Assembly: GCA_019155185.1 (NCBI GenBank)
Contig: CM032795.1
Location: 10,023,795-10,087,794, forward strand
Reading direction: 5' to 3'
DNA from: Beaufortia kweichowensis
Taxonomy: Eukaryota; Chordata; Actinopteri; Cypriniformes; Gastromyzontidae
Length of the DNA: 64,000 nt
Translations under genes and position numbers: made by a program
The notes under the pieces: generated by a model
What the model was told of the DNA's origin: nothing
Seen by the model: only the letters and a program-made list of their open reading frames with translations
Database searches by the model: none
Shown: positions 12,740 to 23,800 of the stretch, in pieces
Layout of the letters: each line of letters opens with the position of its first letter
Numbering within the stretch: the first letter of the stretch is position 1

Positions 12740-13053
12740 CAGGGGTGGGCAACAGGCGGCCCGCACACGGCCCGCATTATCCTTAAATATGGCCCGCAGG
12801 ACCATATCCGTATGATTGCTGAAAAATGAAAAGACTGCTGTTAATTCTCCAACCAGGAGAGGGCGCTTGTTTGAATTAGCATAATTGCACAAGTTTTATA
12901 TTTAAACTCATTGCATTCATTGTATATTGAGTTCCCTCAATAAAAAGTAAATTGTAAAACATGTCTCTAGATTAATACAGTAGCTAATCTGGCCCCCTGG
13001 TATGAAGGAGAAAAAATGCTGGCCCTCATCATTATGAAAGTTGCCCATCCCTG
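12740..13053. mobile_element. hAT-type MITE, 314 bp, with 8-bp target duplication
   Basis: Termini CAGGGGTGGGCAAC and GTTGCCCATCCCTG form inverted repeats with one mismatch. The element is flanked by a perfect 8-bp direct repeat AGATAGAC (12732-12739 and 13054-13061). Terminal CAGGG and an 8-bp duplication are diagnostic of the hAT superfamily. There is no coding capacity, so it is non-autonomous. The interior includes GC-rich GGCCCGCA motifs. Confidence 0.85.
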
Positions 13054-14731
13054 AGATAGACCTTCACACAGTTGGCACAGATTCCTAATATACAGGTAGG
13101 TATGTAGGTTCCTATAATTTATAATTAAGTTTTTCCTATAATTATAATACATTTATTTGTTTTAGGGTAAATACTTTAGAGCCCTGTATATATCTGGCCA
13201 AGCACTGTCAGTAGGTGGAAAGCATGCTTGAAACACTTTTTAAATGGTCCTTTTAAAACCTTTTAATGCTTGTAATTCAACTGAGATTTTACATAAATCC
13301 TATATGATTCAGCCAAAAGTGAAGCCAGGTCCAAAAATACAAGTTCAAACTGTAATGTTAGAGATTCCTTCATGCAGACTGAAACATCTTTTTTAGGCCA
13401 CTGATGTGACTGGAGTCCCCTTCTTATGTGAGTGAAAATCTTATTTTAATCATATTTATCAAAAATACTGTTCATCTGCGATCGGCCCACGCACTTTAAT
13501 TTGTTTAATATTTAAATGAACAATACGAAGCTCTATCCTGGGGTCTGTTGGTTCTGTCCTGGGGTCTGTTGAAGAAAGATGACTGGTTTTTGGAGTATTG
13601 GAGAGTGTCACACACAGCCATCTAAATCCTTATTTTCCATGAGCGTATTTGCTCTAAATTCACAAATATTGTGCTTACCAAGTTCTGTACTCTGATGTTT
13701 TTCTTTAGTAGTTACACAAATGACTCAAACCCTCAATGACTCAAACCAACCTGTATTTTTGCCCATGGCTATACCAGAAGATGATTTTGTAATGCTTAAC
13801 CTGATAATTGTCACTGCACATATTGCACATAAACATGAAAATGACATGAAATTGGAACTACGATGATTAAAATTTTAGACATGTTAGAGTATGTTTACTA
13901 TTATGAAAATTTGTCTTAGACCCTTCCATCAGTATATAGCTTATCATGATAAAACAGACATGAACATTATCTTTTTTGAATGACCAGCTTTAAATTAGAT
14001 TAGGGGAATTACAAACGTTTGATGTCTTTAAGTGGAGGATTAACTAGCTACAGCTAAAATAAATACGTGTGATGTAAAACGTTAAGTGATACTATCCAGG
14101 TAAGCATGTCATGCAAACGAAATAATTAAAACAAATAAATATATGTTTGTACAGTCACGTTGATCCTATGATCTGTTTGAACAAGCTGGGCAAACAGTAC
14201 CTGAAGTCACCTGTCACACTACTGTATTAATAATGTCTCATAGTATAAACACCTAACGGCAAAGCTTGTAAAAATTATATATATTAAATCACATTGTATA
14301 CAACATGTACTGTACTGTAAATCACCCTTGTTTAATTAATGTACAGTGCCCCAAAGGTGACCAGTGAGTTCATACATTTCTCTAATGAATGTTTAGTTTA
14401 GTAAACACACAAAAGTTTGATGTGTTGCTTGTAAAGGGAGTAAAAGTACACAGCAGTGCGTTCACATAATCCGTTTGCACACACTTCAAGCCAAATGAAA
14501 ACTACACACCTCTAAGTATATTTGTTCTCAAAATTCGCAAACGTGTTTAATAACCTTATTTTTGTCTTTCTACCTGCAGCTTTGTGTTAGCTTAAGTGCT
14601 GATGCAGAACACTGTTTACTGTATATCACTATTGTCAAGTGGGTAACCCTAAAGATACACAGTTTTTATGTACTTTAAAAATAAGGTCCTGTTTCCAGAA
14701 TATATTAATTTTTTTTATTTACCAGCAACAC

Positions 14732-14781
14732 TATATAAGCCTTCTCATTTTTCATATGGTTTTGTTTTGAGAGACCTCCAG
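14732..14781 (+). promoter_or_regulatory. TATA-box promoter and 5'UTR exon of FCGBP-like gene
   Basis: TATATAA at 14732-14738 is followed by a candidate transcription start about 30 bp on. A short non-coding exon then ends at 14781 (ACCTCCAG followed by donor GTATGT). The next acceptor is TTACAG at 14888-14893, just before the start codon. This TATA arrangement contrasts with the TATA-less Ig genes. Confidence 0.5.
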
Positions 14782-14895
14782 GTATGTACACATCATTGCT
14801 TCCTTTTGGGAAATGCTTTTGTTTATGAAGTATAACATTTAAACTGGATTTACATTCACAAGGAAAAGAGAAATGATAATGTCTCTCTTACAGTG

Positions 14896-17800
14896 ATGGA
14901 GATGCGGTCTTTTCTTCTCTGCCTAGCTGTGGTAACAGCAACTGGTAAGCTTTTGATGTAACATTCATATAAATATTTACATGTGCATTTAGTATTTTAT
15001 TTTAGTAATTTATCATTTAGTGTGAATTTAGTTTTTTTACAGTATGTAGTAATTATTTACTTAGGCTTAGGATTGTTAGGTGAATTTTTAAGTACAATGC
15101 AATGAATAGAAAAATCATAAACAAAATGGGTCATAAATATTACAAATAAGTGGACTTATTGAAAAAAATCATCTTAAAGAAAAATGGTCATCTTAATAAA
15201 ATCTTATTGTGATAAAAAGAAAAAAATATTTTGGAAATGTGTTCTTATTATTTAAAAAATAACAAATTAATATATTTGATTTTTATCAATGTTTAAAAAA
15301 TTATGAGATGAATTTTGAAGTACAATGCAATTAATACAAAAACTGATTTAAAAAAATGGGGCTTTAGCTTATAAATATCATGAAATAGTTGATTAAAGAA
15401 GGAAATCATCTTCAAGAAAAAATGTCATCTTAATAAAATCTTAATAAAAAATTAGAAAATACTTTGGATATGTTTTTTTTATTATTTAAAAAAGACAAAT
15501 CAATATATTTGGTTTATTATCAATGTTCGAAAACCTTTGTCCAACAAGTTAGTATGGCATGTTTATTTAGTTATTTTTTTTAATGTTTGAAAACTTGTAA
15601 AAAAAAAGTAAAATAAAGATTTTGCTGTGCATCTTTACTTTACATGTGCATATTACTTGATAGTTATCTGCTTATTATGTCATGATGTAAGAAATACTGT
15701 TTCCAGGTCCTAGGTTTTCTAATAAAGCTATTTTTTAAACACTGTTAATACTTATCATTTGAATATACAGAGGTACCATTCCTGTTCTTTTATCTTACAA
15801 CAGCAGTCAAAGGATGTCCAACAGGGCGCGAATTCATCACTGCTTTCATGAAGAACTACCAATATGGCAAAGCCAGTCCGACCCTCTCCATTACGGCACA
15901 GAACTCCCCAGCAACTGTGAAAGTGGAAGTGAAGGGTTTAGGTCACAGTGAAAAAGTGAATATAGCACGAGGTGAAACCAAATGGATAACCCTTCCAGCC
16001 AACACTGAGCTTGAAGGTGATGGAGTCTACCGCAAAACTGTTTCAGTCTCATCAGATGCTGACATCGCAGTGGTGTCATCTCACATAAAGGAATACACTG
16101 GAGACAGCAGTGTGATTTACCCCATAAACCAACTTGGCAGAAGTTATGTGGTTTTTACTCCAAGCACGGGTGCCCAGTCATTTAAAAAGGAAGTTGCCAT
16201 CATAAACGGCAACGAGATGAACACAGTCAACATTGTTTTCAATTCTCCCAAAATGAAGTCAAAAACCATCACTTTAAATGCCTATGAAGTTTATCAGCTT
16301 CAAAGTCTTGACAATTTGTCTGGAACAAAAATCACCTCCACACTTCCGGTGGCTGTCCTGGCAGGACACGAGTGCGCCATGATCGTGGGCACCTGTGAGC
16401 ATGTCTATGAGCAACTGATCCCGGTTGAGTCTCTCTCCAATACATACCTGGTTCCTCCGATGCATCACGTCCACAGCAGAGACACAGCCTTTGTGGTCGC
16501 TCCAGAGGACAACACTGTTGTGTCCATCTTTCACAGGAATAAACTTCCCAAAATAATAAAAATGCAATCTGGGGATGTTTATGAAGTTGATGTGGATAAG
16601 AAAGCTAAAATCATTCAAAGTACCAAAAATATTATGGTTATGTATTTTAGTGGCAATATTCCATATGATGAGTTTCTAACTAATGTTATTCCCGCTTCGG
16701 AGATGTCAAATTCATGGACTGTTTATCCCCAAAATGGTTACGATAGCAATGCTGTAATTGTTGCGGAAGCAGGGGCAGAACGCACTTTCAGCAAGTCACT
16801 GAAGTGGAAACCTTTCCCTGCAGACCATAAATATATATGGACCATCATGTCAGTTGGCTCACAGAAAGGTCCCATCACTATATCTGGAGATTCACTGATG
16901 GCGGTTTACATTTATGGTGGAAAAGTAAGGTGGGGATATGGTACAACAGGAGTGTGTAACACAGGTAAGATATCAATATCTTCAGTTGCATATCAACTGT
17001 CAGAATAATATCTTCAGTTGCATATCAATTGTCTTTTTATTAACTTTTCTTTCGGTGGTTCCAAAGGTTCTAGGTCAATTCCAGCTCCTCCACCAGACCC
17101 CTGTGATGCTATTAAGTGTCGTGATCGAGAGGAATGTAGACAGGGCGTTTGTGTTCCCGCTTCCTCTGCCACGTGTCATGCCGTTGGTGATCCCCATTTC
17201 AGAACTTTTGATGGGAAGCTGTTTGACTTTCAGGGAACTTGTACTTACGTAATGGTGAACAATACAAAGCCTCAAAAAGGCCTCACGCCCTTTTCCGTAC
17301 TGGCAAAAAATAACCATAGGGGAAGCAATCGGGTGGCATACGTAAGAGTGGTTTCTGTCCTGGTGTATAATCACACATTGGTGGCTAGCAGCCAAAGAGG
17401 AGTAGTACAGGTAAAAAAGTAAAGACAACTTTCGATATGTCAGTGTGGCTGTGCAGAACAGGTTACACATTAATCACAACCAGTTTGAATAACAACTAAA
17501 TCTCTCTTTATTCTTTGTGGTTTTGTTTCCCATTCAAGCTTGATGGTGAAAACACCTATTTGCCATTGACAGTCGAAGGTGGTAAAATAAAAGTTGAGCA
17601 GAGGGGATGGGATGTTATCATATCAACAGATTTTGGCCTGCAAGTGAAATATGACTGGAATATGATGCTGTATATCACAGCTCCCAGCAGCTATTCCCAG
17701 ACTGTAGGTGGACTTTGTGGAAATTATAATGGTGATCGCAGAGATGAGTATAGTGATCCCAAAGGCACGGTGGTCTCCAGTGTCCTTGAGTTTGCCAAGA

Positions 17801-20800
17801 GCTGGAAATTTCCAGATAAAGATCTATTTTGCAGTGATGACTGTGTTGGGCAGTGCCCAAGCTGCTCTTTAACACTTCAAGAGCAGTACAAACAAGAGTC
17901 AAGCTGTGGTGTCATGGCTAAAAAAGACGGGCCATTTGCTGGCTGCCACGCGACTGTAGAGCCCAACATATATGTAGACAACTGTGTCTATGATGTTTGT
18001 ATTAACAACGGTGCTGGAATTTTCCTCTGTAACAACATTCAGAGCTATGTTGGTGCTTGCATGTCAGCTGGAGTCAAGATCACGGGAAACTGGAGGACGC
18101 TTTCCAATTGCCGTAAGTATAAATATTTATACATGCTATAGTTAATAAAAGTTGCTGTTTGCAAAATTGTTTTCTCCTTTTTATCTTCCTTAAAGCAATG
18201 GACTGTCCAGCCAATAGTCATTATGAGCCCTGTGGCACAGCCTGTGCAGCCTCTTGTGCAGATCGAGATGCCCCAAACAAGTGCACATTACCATGTGTGG
18301 AGGGCTGCCAGTGCAACGCAGGTTACGTTCGTAGTGGAGATGATTGCGTTCCAGTGAAAAAGTGTGGCTGCGTTTATAAAGATCGGTATTATCCTGCTGA
18401 GCAAACATTTTGGGGGGATACAAAATGCAGAGAGAAATGTGTGTGCAATTCTCAAACTGGAAAGGTTGACTGCACAGCAACAAACTGTAAAAAGTCAGAG
18501 GGGTGTGACACACGGAATGGAGTGAGAGACTGTTATCCATTATCCTATGGTACCTGCCAGGGTGTTGGTGATCCACACTACCACACATTTGATGGTAAAG
18601 CCTTTGACTTCCAAGGTACCTGTACATACTATTTCTCCAAGCTACTCAATACAGCTGACCCTTCACTGATACCCTTTGAGGTACTTGTCAAGAATGAGAA
18701 CAGAGGAAGTAACAAGGCAGTTTCTTTTACAAAGACAGTTTCAATAAGTGTCTATGGATATACGATTGTCTTAAGTAAGGAAAGTCCAAACAAAGTAAAG
18801 GTCAGTTCATTTAAGAAATCTTTTACACTTTAAGATGGATAACCCCATATACAATGAGGCAACTTTTGATGTACAAAACCCTCAATGCTTTTAACACAAA
18901 TAAATTTGTCTTACAGGTCAATGATCTGTATGTGAATTTGCCATATGAAAAAGATGGTCGAATCAACATATTCAACAATGGATATTTTGGCGTAGTAAAC
19001 ACTGACTTTGGTCTGACATTGAAATTCAACTGGGAACACCATGTAGTACTCATTTTACCTAGCACTTATGCCAGTGAAGTGGGAGGACTTTGTGGTAACT
19101 GGAATGGCAACCAAAATGATGATTTCCGTACTCCAGACAACACACTTGCAGCAAACCCAACACTCTTTGGAACCAGCTGGAAAGTCAAAGATGACCCTGG
19201 ATGCTCCGATGAATGTAAAGGCAAAGTCTGTCCTAAATGTGATGCAACTGAGAGAAGCAAGGGGACATTTACAAAGCCATGTAGCATTATCACAGACAAA
19301 ACGGGCCCGTTTAAAGGCTGCCATGATAAAGTGAATTTCAATCAGTTTTATGAGAATTGTGTGTATGATATGTGTATGTATGGAGGACATTCATCAGCAC
19401 TCTGCAGTATTCTCAATGCCTACACAGCTGCTTGCCAAAGTGCACTTGGAAAAGTGGAACCTTGGAGAACCAACAGCTTCTGCCGTTAGTATTCGTGCTA
19501 ATATTTTTCCCTTCTCTTTGAAATATTAAATAATTTATAACTTAAGATTAATAATTGATAAAAAACATGTAATGAAAATATGCTCCATCTACAGCTGCAT
19601 CCTGCAAGGAAAATAGCCACTATGAGGTGTGTGGAGCCGGATGTCCCCAGACCTGCCTTGGCCTCACTGAACCTAAAGGCTGTAATGGAACTTTCTGTGT
19701 TGAAGGATGTGCATGTGACAATGGTTTTGTCTTGAGCAATGGAGAGTGTGTGTCCATGGCACAGTGTGGCTGTTCTCATATGGGCCTGTACTATCAGCTC
19801 GGCCAAGAGTTTTTCCCTGAAGGAAAATGCAACCGAAGGTGCGTCTGCAAGAATGGACAAGTTCAGTGTGAGGACGGATTCACCTGCAGACCAGATGAAA
19901 AGTGCCAGGTCCAGAATGGAGTTCAGGGTTGTTTTCCTGAGAGCAAAGCAGTGTGCTCAGTGTCAGGCTATGGGCTTTATCAGTCATTCGATGAAAGGTC
20001 CTTCAGTGTTGAAGGGGACTGTGAGTACAGATTGGTAGGCACCACCCAGACAGATAAGAAGATAAGGTCTTTTACAGTGTTAGTGAAACAGCTGTCCTCC
20101 TCTGAAGACATCGTCATCACTCGAAGAGTTAAAATACAAATAGAGCAATACACAATTATTTTGCTGCCTGGTCACATCTGGGAAGTACAGGTAAAGTAGA
20201 ATTAAGGTATTCAATGATGTTCTTAAACGGCCACTGTCCTGCAGAGTTTGGATCCAAGTCATCTTTTACACCTGACTTTAATTTTAAAGCAATTCTAAAG
20301 ACCTTAGTCAGTCCCAAATGACATACTATATGCACTTAATCAATTCACTATGTACTCTAGTATATGAGGAGTATTTAGAAGTGTAGTATCATCTTAAACT
20401 GAACACTTACCTGCTTGAAACTAACCAGAACTAACTTTCTCAGATGAGAGCAAAAGACATCAAACACATAACACTATGCGAGTCAATTAAAATTAGTTTG
20501 TACATTCACACTTGAAAGCAGGGTGGGTGATTCTTTCCAGAAACATTTTTTGTTATTCAGGTTGAAGGCCCTTGAAAAAGCAAAATTAACATTGGTGTTG
20601 CTTTTTCAGGCAGAAGGAAATTGTGTTTTAGAGACAGGGCTTTGTTGAGCCTTCTGAAGGCAACGTGGGATCTTACGTTTGCAAAGCTAATTTGCTATTG
20701 ATAGCCTTTCCGAAATCGTCTACTCTTCCTTTAATATTTTTTTTTATTTCAAAGTGAACACACACTTCACACTAATTATATTACAAAATTGTAAGTAATA

Positions 20801-23800
20801 ATGCATAAGTATGTGATTTTGGGTGTAACTCTGGATTAGCTTGTTTAAATGTTCTTGATTGGGATTGGATACAAACTTTGCAGGATGTGGCCAACCATTA
20901 AACGGCTGTGATATAGCAGTCTTTAAACATTGCCATAATTTAAAGGAAATCAAGAACGCGTAAGTATTCATTTTTATGATGGTGTTTTCTTTGCAGATGG
21001 ATGATGCTAAAACATATCTTCCTATAACTGTTAATGAAGGTCTGATACAAGTCTATCAGAGTGGTCTTTACATTGTTGTTGAAACAGACTTTGGACTGAA
21101 ACTGACATATGATACAGTCTCCATGGCCACAGTTGAGATCCCATCCACTTTTAAAAGTGCAGTCACAGGTCTCTGTGGAAACTACAATGGAAACAAAGCA
21201 GACGATCTTCTAATGCCAAATGGTATTCAGACATCTTCTGTGGTGTACTTTGCTGAGAGCTGGGTTTCACCGTCAGATAGAATGATGTGTCAAACAAGCT
21301 GTGGATCCAAGTGTGCGAATCCTGACAAAGACAAACAGACCCAAGCAGAGAAAGCTTGCAGTATTCTAACATCAGAGAAGGGGCTATTTTCTAATTGTTA
21401 CGACAAAGTTTCACCTCAGAAATTCTTTGATGAATGTGTCAAAGATGTGGCAGCACAGCCAAAAGACAATACACTTCTCTGTCGCCACATACAAAGGTAT
21501 GTGGCCAGCTGTCAAGAGATTGGAACATCAATCAACAGCTGGAGGAATGACACCTTTTGCAGTGAGTGTCTTAACTACTACAAAACAATCTTCTGCTTAC
21601 ACTTTTGTGTCATTGATTTACTGAAAACAGTGTAAAATTAAGTATACTTTCAAATTATTTAAAGGTTTAGTATCTAAAACTGATACCAGAGCCAGTCTCT
21701 AAAATGGTCTTGCATTTTTACAGCTCCCAAGTGTTTTGAGAAAAGTCACTATGAGCTCTGTGCCGACACCTGCTCCTCCACCTGTGCCAGCTTGACTAAC
21801 TCACAGAAATGCCCACCCTGCCATGAGGGATGCCAATGCAATGATGGCTTGGTGTTTGATGGAGGTGAATGTAAGGCTTTAAAAGACTGTGGTTGCCATG
21901 TAGATGGAACGTATTACAAGGTAAGAACCCATACAGGTTGTTGTTTTTTCAACCTGAGAATAACAGCAGTAGCTTGCTACAAAATTAAGTTTAAATTCAT
22001 GAATATGCTTTGCAGACTGGTGAGACAGTGGTTCTCGAAGATTGTGAAGAGAAATGCCTCTGCAATGCTGGAGAGTTCTCCTGTGAACCTTTCCAATGTG
22101 AGGAAAATGAAGTCTGTGGTGCAAAGGATGGTACCAATGGGTGTTACAAAACAGGTAATCTAAACTATTTTATGGGGTTTGAATATAGGTCTCATCAATG
22201 TGCTCTACCAAGTCCAACTGAATAGGATTGTAGAGTAATACATGTAACTGCTATAGCCAAAAGGTGTTTAAAGGTGTTTTCTCTTTTTAATTCTCCAAGA
22301 CACTTACTGTCCAGCCAACAGTCAATATGAGCCCTGCGGAACAGCATGTCCTGCCATTTGTGCAGATCGAGATGCCCCGAACAATTGCACATTACCATGT
22401 GTGGAGGGCTGCCAGTGCCAAGAAGGTTACGTTCGCAGTGGAGATGATTGCGTTCCAGTGAAAAAGTGTGGCTGCACTTACAAAGATCGGTATTATTCTG
22501 CTCAACAAATATTTTGGGGGGATACGAAATGCACAGAGAAATGTGTGTGCAATTCTCAGAGTGGAAAGGTTGAATGCACACCAGCAAAATGTAAGAATTC
22601 TGAAGTGTGTAGTACACGAAATGGAATGAAAGACTGTTATCCATTATCCTATGGTACCTGCCAGGGTGTAGGTGATCCACACTACCACACATTTGATGGT
22701 AAAGCCTTTGACTTCCAAGGTACCTGTACATATTATTTCTCCAAGCTACTCAATACAGCTGACCCTTCACTGATACCCTTTGAGGTACTTGTCAAGAATG
22801 AGAACAGAGGAAGTAACAAGGCAGTTTCTTTTACGAAGACAGTTTCAATAAGTGTCTATGGATATACGATTGTCTTAAGTAAGGAAAGTCCAAACAAAGT
22901 AAAGGTCAGTTCATTTAAGAAATCTTTTACACTTTAGGAGGAATAACTGCATAGACACTGGGGCAAATTTTGTTGTACAAAACCATCAATGCTTTTAACA
23001 CAAATAAATTTGTGTTTTACAGGTCAATGATCTGTATGTAAATTTGCCATATCAAAAAGATGGTCGAATCAACATATTCAACACTGGATATTTTGGCGTA
23101 GTAAACACTGACTTTGGCCTGACATTAAAATTCAACTGGGAACACCATGTAGTACTCATTTTACCTAGCACTTATGCCAGTGAAGTAGGAGGACTTTGTG
23201 GTAACTGGAATGGCATCCAAAACGATGATTTCTATACACCAAATAACACACTTGCAGCAAACCCAACACTCTTTGGAACCAGCTGGAAAGTCAAAGATGA
23301 CCCTGGATGCTCTGATGAATGTAAAGGCAAAGTCTGTCCTAAATGTGATGCAACAGAGAGAAGCAAGGGGACATTTACAAAGCCATGTAGCATTATCACA
23401 GACAAAACAGGCCCATTTAAAGGCTGCCATGATAAAGTGAATTTCAATCAGTTTTATGAGGATTGTGTGTTTGATATGTGTATGTATGGAGGACATTCAT
23501 CAGCACTCTGCAGTATTCTCAATGCCTACACAGCTGCTTGCCAAAGTGCACTTGGAAAAGTGGAACCTTGGAGAACCAACAGCTTCTGCCGTTAGTATTC
23601 AGTCTAATATTTTTCACTTCTCTATTGAAATATTAAACAATTTATAATTTAAGATCAATAATTGATAAAAAAACATGTAATGAAAATATGCTCCATCTAC
23701 AGCTGCATCCTGCAAGGAAAATAGCCACTATGAGGTGTGTGGAGCCGGATGTCCCCAGACCTGCCTTGGCCTCACTGAACCTAAAGGCTGTAATGGAACT

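Larger units (their letters stand above)
10458..14730. other. Intergenic region with scattered DNA-transposon remnants
   Basis: No convincing gene. It holds the 3'UTR of the ITIM receptor, an inverted-repeat fragment (about 11300-11490), a large palindrome (12179-12411) and a hAT MITE (12740-13053), which are listed separately. The rest is AT-rich and unremarkable; short ORFs such as 11630-11893 have no recognisable domain or gene structure. Confidence 0.6.
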
